From Lachnospiraceae bacterium (GTDB lineage Bacteria > Bacillota > Clostridia > Lachnospirales > Lachnospiraceae): a DNA stretch of 9,795 bases. A program made the position numbers and the translations under genes. The stretch spans positions 1-9,795 of the forward strand of contig JAIKXK010000412.1 of assembly GCA_024684155.1 (NCBI GenBank), read 5' to 3'. Below the pieces are notes generated by a model, which saw only the letters and a list, made by a program, of their open reading frames with translations, searched no databases and was not told where the DNA came from. Of the stretch, positions 1 to 7,428 are shown in pieces. The stretch's first letter is position 1. Each line of letters begins with the position of its first letter.

Positions 1-1214
1 TCCCCAGAACAAGCATCTGAAATTCCTGCTACATGACGGGCAAATTCAATGACTGCAATCTGCATACCAAGACAAATTCCAAAATAAGGAACCTTCTTTT
101 CTCTGGCATATTTAGCAGCTAAAATCATACCTTCAGTACCACGGTTTCCAAATCCTCCCGGAACAATAATTCCGTCTACACGGGATAATTCTTCTTCGTA
201 ATTTTTCTCCGTTAAAGTATCAGAGTCAATCCACTCAATTTCAACGTGAGCATTGTGATAAAAACCAGCGTGGGTCAAGGCTTCTGCTACAGAAAGATAG
301 GCATCGTGTAGCTGTACATACTTTCCAACTAAACCAATGGTTACGGTTTTATCACGTCTGTCGATACTTTGAATAAGAGAGTTCCACTCTGTTAAATCTG
401 GAGATGGAGCGTCAATGTGAAGCTTTCTACACACAACAGAAGAGAAGTTTGATCTCTCAAGCATTAAAGGTGCTTCATATAAGCTGCCTAAGGTACGATT
501 TTCAATGACACAGTCATCCTCTACATTACAAAACATAGAAATCTTTTTAAAGATACTTTCTTCAAGTGGTTCATCACAACGGAGTACTACAATGTCAGGA
601 TTGATTCCCATTCCCTGTAATTCTTTTACAGAATGCTGAGTTGGTTTTGATTTATGTTCATCTGAACCTCTTAAATAAGGTACCAAAGTAACATGAATGA
701 AAAGCGAATTTTCTCTTCCTACTTCTAATGAAATCTGGCGAACTGCCTCTAAAAATGGCTGAGATTCAATATCACCAATGGTTCCACCAATTTCCGTAAT
801 AATAACATCAGCATCTGTTTCTTTTGCTGCACGATACACAAATTCTTTAATTTCATTTGTAATATGGGGAATTACCTGGACAGTAGAGCCCAAGTATTCA
901 CCACGACGTTCTTTATTTAACACATTCCAGTATACTTTTCCGGAAGTAAGGTTTGAGTACTTTGTCAAATTCTCATCGATAAATCTCTCATAATGTCCCA
1001 AATCCAGGTCTGTCTCCGCACCGTCTTCCGTTACGTATACTTCTCCATGCTGATAAGGGCTCATGGTTCCTGGATCAACATTGATATAAGGATCCAACTT
1101 TTGAGCCGCAACCTTTAATCCTCTTGCTTTTAACAAACGTCCCAAAGACGCTGCTGTAATTCCTTTTCCTAATCCGGAAACCACTCCTCCGGTTACAAAA
1201 ATATACTTTGTCAT
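1..1214 (-). CDS. pyrG: CTP synthase (glutamine-hydrolysing), C-terminal part outside window
   Basis: CTP synthase converts UTP to CTP in the cytosol, using ATP and ammonia released from glutamine; it is the last step of de novo pyrimidine nucleotide synthesis. Translating the minus strand from the ATG at 1214 gives 404 complete codons beginning MTKYIFVTGGVVSGLGKG, the family's N-terminal P-loop (residues 9-18). EIGGTIGDIES of the amidoligase domain follows. The class I glutamine amidotransferase domain then begins, with the oxyanion segment PGGFGNRG and the nucleophile elbow GICLGMQ, whose catalytic cysteine is residue 381. The protein is cut by the window edge about 130 residues before the expected end (family about 535), so the catalytic His and Glu are not visible. 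The start is set by the ribosome site GAAAGG (1223-1228), 8 bases upstream. It begins 18 bases after the gltD stop with no terminator between, so co-transcription with gltBD is likely. The identity is secure. Confidence 0.97.
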   Translation of the reverse strand, partial: MTKYIFVTGGVVSGLGKGITAASLGRLLKARGLKVAAQKLDPYINVDPGTMSPYQHGEVYVTEDGAETDLDLGHYERFIDENLTKYSNLTSGKVYWNVLNKERRGEYLGSTVQVIPHITNEIKEFVYRAAKETDADVIITEIGGTIGDIESQPFLEAVRQISLEVGRENSLFIHVTLVPYLRGSDEHKSKPTQHSVKELQGMGINPDIVVLRCDEPLEESIFKKISMFCNVEDDCVIENRTLGSLYEAPLMLERSNFSSVVCRKLHIDAPSPDLTEWNSLIQSIDRRDKTVTIGLVGKYVQLHDAYLSVAEALTHAGFYHNAHVEIEWIDSDTLTEKNYEEELSRVDGIIVPGGFGNRGTEGMILAAKYAREKKVPYFGICLGMQIAVIEFARHVAGISDACSG

Positions 1215-1232
1215 TTTATGTGCCTTTCTTTC

Positions 1233-2717
1233 TTATAAATTACTGTATCCCATCAATGCTTCGTCAACTTCCCGGGCAGCATTCTGTCCTTCTGCAATGG
1301 CCCAAACCACCAGAGACTGTCCGCGGTGCATATCACCGCAAACATAGACATTTTTCTTTGAAGATGCATATTCGCTAGGATTTGTTTTTACGTTGGTACG
1401 TCCATCCAGTTCTACACCGAAGGCATCTGTTACATACTTTTCGCTTCCTAAAAATCCTGCTGCAATGAGCACCATCTGACAAGTAACCTTTTTCTCACTT
1501 CCTTCTACAGGAACCATCATCATTCGTCCTGTAGCTTCATCCTTTTTCGATTCTAAAGAAACTAAAACTACTTCCTTTAGATTTCCTTTCTTATCCTTTA
1601 TAAATTCCTTTACCGTAGTCTGGTAGATACGAGGATCCGTACCAAACTTGTAAATTGCCTCTTCCTGACCATAGTCTGTCTTTAAGACTCTAGGCCACTG
1701 TGGCCATGGGTTTGATGCCAATCTTTCACAGGAAGGCATAGGCATCATTTCTAACTGTTTCACACTTTTAGCTCCAAGACGGATACAACTTCCGACACAG
1801 TCATTTCCTGTATCACCGCCACCAATAACGATAACATCTTTTCCTTTTACTAAGTCCACTGGAGGATGATCAAATCCATTGTCTAAAAGAGATTTTGTTA
1901 CCTCTGTTAAGAAATCTACGGCAAAGTAAATTCCCTTTGCATCCCTGCCAGTCGCTTCAATATTTCTAGGATTTGAAGCACCACAAGCTAAAACAACAGC
2001 GTCATAGTTCTTTTCTAAATCCTTTGCCTTAATATCTTTTCCAATATCAGCATTTACCACAAACTTCACGCCAGCTTCCTTCATTAAATCCACTCTGCGA
2101 TCAATTACTGACTTATCCAGTTTCATATTTGGAATACCATAACGAAGTAATCCACCTATTCGGTCACGGCGTTCATAAACTGTTACCTCATGACCTCTAC
2201 GATTTAAAGACAGGGCAGCGGCAAGTCCAGAAGGACCACTACCAACAACAGCTACCTTTTTACCAGTACGTTGAGTAGGTGCTTCTTCGTTTACCAATCC
2301 ATTGGCATAGGCAAATTCTACAATGGCCTTTTCATTTTCCTTTGTAGCCACTGGTTCATCATGTAGTCCACAGGTGCAGGCTGCTTCGCAAAGAGCTGGG
2401 CAAACACGTGAAGTGAACTCTGGAAGAGAGTGGGTAATGGATAAACGATTATATGCTTCCTCCATTCTGCCTCGAAATACCAAATCATTGGTTTCAGGTA
2501 CCAAGTTATGAAGGGGACAACCACTTGCCATTCCTCCAAGCATTGAACCGGACTGACAAAATGGTACGCCACAGTCCATACATCTTGCTGCCTGCTTGCG
2601 TCGATCCTTTTGATTCAAATCTCCGTGGAACTCCATAAAATCACCAATACGTTCTTCTTCCGGTCTGATTGGATCATTTTTTCTTTCATATTCTAAGAAT
2701 CCTGTTGTCTTACCCAT
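1233..2717 (-). CDS. gltD: Glutamate synthase (NADPH) small/beta subunit
   Basis: The beta subunit of bacterial glutamate synthase oxidises NADPH on FAD and passes electrons through iron-sulfur clusters to the FMN of GltB. The 494-residue length is normal. The N-terminal ferredoxin-like segment carries ARCMDCGVPFC (Cys46, 49, 54), GCPLHNL (Cys67) and VCPALCEAACTCG (Cys105, 109, 113, 115), the cysteines expected for the [4Fe-4S] clusters; Cys115 may be extra. The FAD-binding Rossmann motif GSGPSG is at 158-163 with the acidic strand end VTVYERR after it. The NADPH-binding motif GGGDTG is at 298-303, and the C-terminal FAD contact CGDMHRGQSLVVWAI starts near 460. The ATG shares its A with the last base of the gltB TAA stop, and its ribosome site lies inside gltB, which indicates translational coupling and matched subunit amounts. 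Related beta-like flavoproteins exist without GltB, but adjacency to gltB makes this the true partner. Confidence 0.97.
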   Translation of the reverse strand: MGKTTGFLEYERKNDPIRPEEERIGDFMEFHGDLNQKDRRKQAARCMDCGVPFCQSGSMLGGMASGCPLHNLVPETNDLVFRGRMEEAYNRLSITHSLPEFTSRVCPALCEAACTCGLHDEPVATKENEKAIVEFAYANGLVNEEAPTQRTGKKVAVVGSGPSGLAAALSLNRRGHEVTVYERRDRIGGLLRYGIPNMKLDKSVIDRRVDLMKEAGVKFVVNADIGKDIKAKDLEKNYDAVVLACGASNPRNIEATGRDAKGIYFAVDFLTEVTKSLLDNGFDHPPVDLVKGKDVIVIGGGDTGNDCVGSCIRLGAKSVKQLEMMPMPSCERLASNPWPQWPRVLKTDYGQEEAIYKFGTDPRIYQTTVKEFIKDKKGNLKEVVLVSLESKKDEATGRMMMVPVEGSEKKVTCQMVLIAAGFLGSEKYVTDAFGVELDGRTNVKTNPSEYASSKKNVYVCGDMHRGQSLVVWAIAEGQNAAREVDEALMGYSNL

Positions 2718-5700
2718 TACTTGTCACCTCCTTCCATAAATGCTTTGAATGCTTCAATTTTTGCAGTTTCAGGATCTGCTCCCTGTTCTTCAAATCTGGC
2801 TATATTTCGAAGCATTACCTTGTAATCAAGAGGAATAATCTTCTTAAATAAAGGAGCATAAATATCAAAATGAGATAAAATCTCTTTACCCTTTTGTGAA
2901 CCTGTACAAGCCACATGCTCTTCAATGATGGCTTTTAATTCCGTAATATCATTTTTATGCTCTACTTTTTCCATGCTTACAAGCTGCTTGTTTAAGTTCT
3001 TATATAGTTTGTTGTCTTCATCTAAAACATAAGCGATACCACCGCTCATACCTGCGGCAAAGTTCTTTCCAGTTTCACCTAAAATAACAACTCTACCACC
3101 GGTCATGTATTCACAACCATGTTCTCCCACACCTTCACATACAGCTACGGCACCAGAGTTTCTGATACAAAATCTCTCTCCAGCCTTACCAGCAATAAAG
3201 GCCTTACCTGAAGTAGCACCGTAAAGTGCAACGTTTCCGATAATAATATTTTCTTCAGGAACATAGGTTGCTTCCTTTGGTGTCTTTACAATTAGCTTTC
3301 CGCCTGATAAACCTTTTCCAAAGTAATCATTAGAATCTCCCTCTAATCGAAGGGTAAGTCCTTTTGGAATAAAGGCTCCAAAGCTTTGTCCACCGGAACC
3401 ACTACAATTAATAATAATGGTATCCTCATCTAATCCTTCTGGATGTTCTCTTGTAATCTGGGCTCCAAGAAGGGTACCAAAGGCTCTATCTGTACTTGAA
3501 AGCTTTACTTCTGTAGAAGCAGGCTTATTGGAAGTAATTGCCTTTTTAATCTTTGTAGAAGATAAAAGCAGACTTTCATCCTTTGTTGTATCTAACTTAA
3601 AGTCATATACAAACTGTGGCTGGAAGGTAGCCTGTTCTCTGTCTGTATTTGACACATCTAAAAGAATACGTGACAAATCAAGCTTTTGCTCTGCAGGAGA
3701 CAAATTTTCTTTTTGACGAAGTAAATCGGTTCTGCCTACTAATTCAGAAACACTCCGAACCCCAAGCTTACTCATGATTTCACGAAGTTCCTTAGCAATA
3801 AAGATCATAAAGTTTTCTACGTATTCTGGCTTTCCAGCAAAACGCTTACGAAGCTCAGGGTTTTGTGTTGCAATACCCATAGGACAGGTATCTGACTGAC
3901 AAGCTCGCATCATTACACATCCCATAGTTACAAGTGGAGCAGTAGCAAAACCAAATTCTTCTGCACCAAGAATAGCAGCAATGGCTACATCTTTACCACT
4001 CATAAGCTTACCATCGGTTTCAATTACTACACGGTTTCTTAAACCGTTTGCAATTAAGGTCTGATGGGTTTCTGCAAGACCCAGTTCCCAAGGAAGACCG
4101 GCATTATGAATAGAAGAAAGTGGTGCAGCACCAGTACCACCATCATATCCGGAAATCAAAATAACCTGAGCCCCTGCCTTTGCAACACCTGCTGCAACAG
4201 TACCAACACCAGCTTCAGATACTAATTTTACTGAAATTCTTGCATTTTTATTTGCGTTCTTTAAGTCATAAATTAACTGGGCCAAATCCTCAATCGAATA
4301 AATATCATGATGAGGTGGTGGAGAAATCAAACTTACACCTGGAGTAGAATGTCTTGTCTTTGCAATCCAAGGATATACCTTTTTACCAGGTAGATGCCCA
4401 CCTTCACCAGGCTTTGCACCCTGTGCCATTTTAATCTGAATTTCTTTTGCACTCACAAGGTAGCGGCTGGTAACACCAAATCGACCACTGGCTACCTGCT
4501 TAATGGCAGAACTTCTATCGTTGGCAGTTCCAGCAGAAAGAATACGCTCTTCACTTTCACCACCTTCACCACTGTTGGATTTTCCATGTAAGTGGTTCAT
4601 GGCAATGGCCAGTGTCTGATGAGCTTCTTCCGAAATAGAACCATAACTCATGGCACCTGTCTTAAATCTCTTTACAATAGACTCTACACTTTCCACTTCA
4701 GACAGAGGAATTTCCTTTCCGAAGTTGAAGTCTAGCATACTACGTAAATATCCGGTCTTTTCTTCATTTACAAGGGAAGTATACTCCTTAAATAAATCGT
4801 AATTTCCTTCCTTTGTAGCCTGTTGAAGCATATGGATGGTAGCAGGATTATATCTGTGATTTTCTCCCTGAGCTCTACTCTTATGACGACCGGTTGCTGT
4901 TAATTCCAGGTTTGTCTTTAGTCCCAAAGGATCAAAGGCACGAGAGTGCTGTTTATCCACAGCTTCTCCAATATCATCCAAAGATATTCCACCTATTCTT
5001 GATACAGTACCTGGGAAGTATTTTTCAATAACATCCTCAGAAATACCGATAGCTTCAAAAATCTTTGAACCCTGATATGACTGGATGGTTGAAATACCCA
5101 TTTTGGATGCGATTTTTACAATACCAAATAAGATTGCGTTATCAAAATCTTCTACAGCAGCATAGTAATCCTTATCAAGCATTTCATCTTCCACTAACTG
5201 TGCAATGGTTGCATGAGCAAGGTATGGGTTTACTGCAGAAGCACCATATCCTAAAAGGGTAGCAAAATGATGTACTTCTCGTGGTTCTCCTGACTCTAAA
5301 ATTAGAGACATGGCAGTACATTTTCTTGTTTCTACCAAATGGTTGTGTACAGCTGCCACAGCAAGTAATGAAGGCAAGGCCACATGGTTTTCATCTACAC
5401 CGCGGTCAGAAAGAATCAAAATATTTGTTCCTTCACGATATGCCTTATCTACTTCTACAAATAAGTGATCTAAGACTCTCTTCATGGGAGTCTTCTTGTA
5501 ATAAAGGGTAGAAAGCTTTGTTACCTTAAAGCCCTCTGTCTTCATATTTTCAATCTTTAATAAATCAAGATCCGTAAGAATAGGGTTGTTTACCTTTAAT
5601 ACCTTACAGTTCTTTGGATCTTCTTCTAAAAGGTTTCCGTTTTTACCCATGTATACAGTACGGGAAGTTACAATTTCCTCACGCTGGGCATCAATTGGAG

Positions 5701-7276
5701 GATTGGTTACCTGAGCAAACAGCTGCTTAAAGTAATAGAAGAGTGGTTGAAACTCACCAGAAAGTGGAGCAATTGGTGTATCTACACCCATAGATCCAAT
5801 TCCTTCTGTACCATTTAAAGCCATGGCTAAGATTCCGTCATGGTAATTTTCCCAGGTATAACCAAAGGATTTCTGCAAACGTTTACGTTCTTCCCCTGTT
5901 AAGGCAGGTACCTTTTTGTTTGGAATCTTCAAATCAGAAAGCTTTAACAGATTGGCATCTAACCATTCACCATAAGGCTTGCTCTTTGCATATTTTTCCT
6001 TAATTTCTTCATCTAAAAAGATCCTCTTTTCTTTGGTATCTACCAAAAGAATCTTTCCAGGATGAAGACGTTCTTTCTTTACAATATGTGCCTCGTCTAA
6101 TTCCAGTACACCTACTTCTGAGGAAAGAATCAAACGATTGTCATCCATAATGTAATATCTTGAAGGACGAAGTCCGTTACGATCAAGGATAGCTCCCATA
6201 ACATCACCATCAGAAAACAGGATAGAAGCAGGACCATCCCAAGGTTCCATCATAGTTGCATAATACTGATAGAAATCTCTTTCTTCCCTGGTCAAAGTTT
6301 CATTATGTGCCCATGGTTCTGGGAGCATAATTGTCATAGCAAGTGGAAGATCAAGTCCACTCATAACTAAAAATTCCAAAGTATTATCAAGCATAGCAGA
6401 ATCAGAACCACTCTGAGAAATCACTGGAAGAACAGTAGTCATATCTTCTTCAGAAAACTTACCAGTATGCATGGTTTCTTCACGGGCTAACATCTTATCT
6501 GCATTACCTTTAATGGTATTGATTTCACCGTTGTGAACAATAAAACGGTTTGGATGAGCTCGATTCCAGCTTGGCATGGTATTTGTTGAGAATCTTGAGT
6601 GAACCATGGCAATTGCTGACTCATAATCTTTATCCATTAAATCTGTAAAGAAGGTACGAAGCTGTCCGACCAAAAACATTCCCTTGTATACAATAGTTCT
6701 GCAGGAAAGAGAAGGAACATAGGTAGTAGCACTACTTTGTTCAAACTCTCTTCGAATTACATAGAGCTTTCGATCAAAGTCAATATCTTTTTCAATATCT
6801 TGTGGTCTTTCAATAAAGGCCTGAACAATATGGGGCATACATTCTCTGGCACGAGTTCCTAATACCTCAGGTGCAGATGCAACCTCTCTCCATGCAATAA
6901 AATTAAGTCCAGCTTTTCGAACAATAATCTCAAACATGGATTTTGACTGTCTCATATCCAAGTCATTTTGTGGGAAGAAAAACATACCCACACCATATTT
7001 TCTTTCCTTTGGAAGGTCTACTCCTTGTTTTTTCATTTCCTTCACAAAGAACTTGTGAGGAATCTGAGTTAAAATACCTACTCCATCACCAGTTTCTCCG
7101 TCAGCATCTTTTCCTGCACGATGTTCTAACTTTTCCACGATAGAAAGGGCATCATCTACCAAGCTATGGCTTTTTCTTCCTTCAATGTCGATAATGGCTC
7201 CGATACCACAGTTATCGTGTTCAAATGCGTCATTATACAGTCCTTGCCTGCGCACCAAGTCCCTCTTGGTTTCCAT
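2717..7276 (-). CDS. gltB: Glutamate synthase (NADPH) large/alpha subunit
   Basis: The alpha subunit makes two glutamates from glutamine and 2-oxoglutarate with electrons from GltD. The chosen ATG at 7276 gives 1519 residues, normal for bacterial GltB. It lies 8 bases after a perfect AGGAGG (7285-7290). An in-frame ATG at 7309 would put the start inside the terminator U-tract region without a ribosome site. With this start the class II amidotransferase nucleophile in DNCGIG is Cys23, so the expected N-terminal propeptide is 22 residues, removed to free the Cys amino group. The order is: amidotransferase domain (about 23-430), central linker domain, FMN/synthase domain with SPPPHHD (985-991) and GYDGGTG (about 1043), the [3Fe-4S] motif C-x5-C-x4-C at Cys1120, 1126 and 1131, then the C-terminal beta-helix (GXGXG) domain from about 1240, including GSGGQSFG near 1293. 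No disruption was seen. Expression is probably controlled by the upstream leader terminator and antiterminator hairpins. Confidence 0.98.
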   Translation of the reverse strand: METKRDLVRRQGLYNDAFEHDNCGIGAIIDIEGRKSHSLVDDALSIVEKLEHRAGKDADGETGDGVGILTQIPHKFFVKEMKKQGVDLPKERKYGVGMFFFPQNDLDMRQSKSMFEIIVRKAGLNFIAWREVASAPEVLGTRARECMPHIVQAFIERPQDIEKDIDFDRKLYVIRREFEQSSATTYVPSLSCRTIVYKGMFLVGQLRTFFTDLMDKDYESAIAMVHSRFSTNTMPSWNRAHPNRFIVHNGEINTIKGNADKMLAREETMHTGKFSEEDMTTVLPVISQSGSDSAMLDNTLEFLVMSGLDLPLAMTIMLPEPWAHNETLTREERDFYQYYATMMEPWDGPASILFSDGDVMGAILDRNGLRPSRYYIMDDNRLILSSEVGVLELDEAHIVKKERLHPGKILLVDTKEKRIFLDEEIKEKYAKSKPYGEWLDANLLKLSDLKIPNKKVPALTGEERKRLQKSFGYTWENYHDGILAMALNGTEGIGSMGVDTPIAPLSGEFQPLFYYFKQLFAQVTNPPIDAQREEIVTSRTVYMGKNGNLLEEDPKNCKVLKVNNPILTDLDLLKIENMKTEGFKVTKLSTLYYKKTPMKRVLDHLFVEVDKAYREGTNILILSDRGVDENHVALPSLLAVAAVHNHLVETRKCTAMSLILESGEPREVHHFATLLGYGASAVNPYLAHATIAQLVEDEMLDKDYYAAVEDFDNAILFGIVKIASKMGISTIQSYQGSKIFEAIGISEDVIEKYFPGTVSRIGGISLDDIGEAVDKQHSRAFDPLGLKTNLELTATGRHKSRAQGENHRYNPATIHMLQQATKEGNYDLFKEYTSLVNEEKTGYLRSMLDFNFGKEIPLSEVESVESIVKRFKTGAMSYGSISEEAHQTLAIAMNHLHGKSNSGEGGESEERILSAGTANDRSSAIKQVASGRFGVTSRYLVSAKEIQIKMAQGAKPGEGGHLPGKKVYPWIAKTRHSTPGVSLISPPPHHDIYSIEDLAQLIYDLKNANKNARISVKLVSEAGVGTVAAGVAKAGAQVILISGYDGGTGAAPLSSIHNAGLPWELGLAETHQTLIANGLRNRVVIETDGKLMSGKDVAIAAILGAEEFGFATAPLVTMGCVMMRACQSDTCPMGIATQNPELRKRFAGKPEYVENFMIFIAKELREIMSKLGVRSVSELVGRTDLLRQKENLSPAEQKLDLSRILLDVSNTDREQATFQPQFVYDFKLDTTKDESLLLSSTKIKKAITSNKPASTEVKLSSTDRAFGTLLGAQITREHPEGLDEDTIIINCSGSGGQSFGAFIPKGLTLRLEGDSNDYFGKGLSGGKLIVKTPKEATYVPEENIIIGNVALYGATSGKAFIAGKAGERFCIRNSGAVAVCEGVGEHGCEYMTGGRVVILGETGKNFAAGMSGGIAYVLDEDNKLYKNLNKQLVSMEKVEHKNDITELKAIIEEHVACTGSQKGKEILSHFDIYAPLFKKIIPLDYKVMLRNIARFEEQGADPETAKIEAFKAFMEGGDK
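2724..2732 (-). promoter_or_regulatory. gltD ribosome binding site inside the 3' end of gltB
   Basis: The minus strand reads AGGAGGTGA just upstream of the gltD ATG, a near-complete match to the 16S anti-Shine-Dalgarno sequence. It is made from the last codons of gltB (Met-Glu-Gly-Gly-Asp-Lys-stop). Together with the TAATG stop/start overlap at 2715-2719, it lets ribosomes ending gltB restart on gltD. Confidence 0.85.
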
Positions 7277-7284
7277 GTTTTCGT

Positions 7285-7290
7285 CCTCCT
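7285..7290 (-). promoter_or_regulatory. gltB ribosome binding site (sets the start)
   Basis: A perfect AGGAGG on the minus strand lies 8 bases before the ATG at 7276. It decides between that start and the upstream in-frame ATGs at 7309 and 7303, which would read through the ribosome site itself and add a Lys/Glu-rich stretch absent from the family. Confidence 0.88.
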
Positions 7291-7307
7291 TTTTCTTTTC
7301 CATACAC

Positions 7308-7345
7308 AAAAAAAAGGCGTCTAAGGTCCTAAGACCAAAGACGCC
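7308..7345 (-). terminator. Intrinsic terminator (attenuator) in the gltB leader
   Basis: The RNA from 7345 to 7316 forms a hairpin. GGCGUCU (7345-7339) pairs with AGACGCC (7322-7316). A 2x2 U-U internal loop follows, then GGUC pairs with GACC around a UUAG tetraloop. Eight uridines come immediately after (7315-7308). It lies downstream of the gltB promoter and just before the gltB ribosome site, so it must be bypassed for gltB expression. It would also stop transcripts arriving from amt. Its 5' arm shares 7338-7345 with a competing small hairpin, which makes it a conditional terminator by structure. Confidence 0.9.
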
Positions 7346-7384
7346 CTTGTCTCAATCAATATCATATAGAATGTCATCATTGAC
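7338..7384 (-). promoter_or_regulatory. Tandem hexaloop hairpins (ANTAR-type antiterminator, P1 and P2)
   Basis: Two small hairpins precede the gltB terminator. P1 (7384-7373) is GUC-AAUGAU-GAC, and P2 (7353-7338) is GAGAC-AAGGGC-GUCUU with five pairs including a closing G-U. Both loops have six bases, A at position 1, G at position 4, and a C-G closing pair. The linker is 19 bases. P2 uses the bases 7338-7345 that form the terminator's 5' arm, so P2 and the terminator exclude each other. From the literature on EutV/NasR-type proteins, ANTAR-domain regulators bind paired hexaloops with exactly these loop positions and prevent terminator formation, often at ethanolamine or nitrogen genes. The hairpins and overlap are seen directly; the protein that binds them is inferred and is not encoded here. 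P1's stem is short (3 bp), the weakest part of the call. Confidence 0.75.
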
Positions 7385-7390
7385 TTTTCC

Positions 7391-7420
7391 ATTCTACTAT
7401 TGATGAGATAAGTCTGTCAA
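7391..7420 (-). promoter_or_regulatory. Predicted sigma-A promoter for gltB
   Basis: On the minus strand a consensus -35 box TTGACA (7420-7415) is followed after 18 bases by a -10 box TAGAAT (7396-7391, one mismatch to TATAAT). It begins 8 bases after the first amt stop codon. The expected transcription start is about 7384-7386, which puts the P1 hairpin at the very 5' end of the transcript. It gives gltBD-pyrG a start separate from amt. Confidence 0.75.
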
Positions 7421-7428
7421 GAAATTTA

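Noticed and set aside
778..993. Open frame on the plus strand inside pyrG, and similar ones opposite gltD, gltB and amt
   Set aside because: All lie antisense or out of frame within well-identified conserved genes, with no family resemblance; they are shadows.
7277..7309. Upstream in-frame ATG codons for gltB (7309 and 7303)
   Set aside because: They lie at the terminator U-tract, lack a ribosome site, and would add a Lys/Glu-rich stretch encoded by the real AGGAGG region; the ATG at 7276 has correct spacing and gives a typical propeptide.
7308..7345. Reading the hairpin before gltB as only the amt 3' terminator
   Set aside because: It lies downstream of a good promoter and shares bases with the P2 hairpin, so it must also act on gltB transcripts; both roles are possible.
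7277..7428. T-box, glutamine or other metabolite riboswitch in the gltB leader
   Set aside because: The leader is only about 100 bases and shows no T-box sequence or larger conserved fold; the two small hairpins and terminator account for it.
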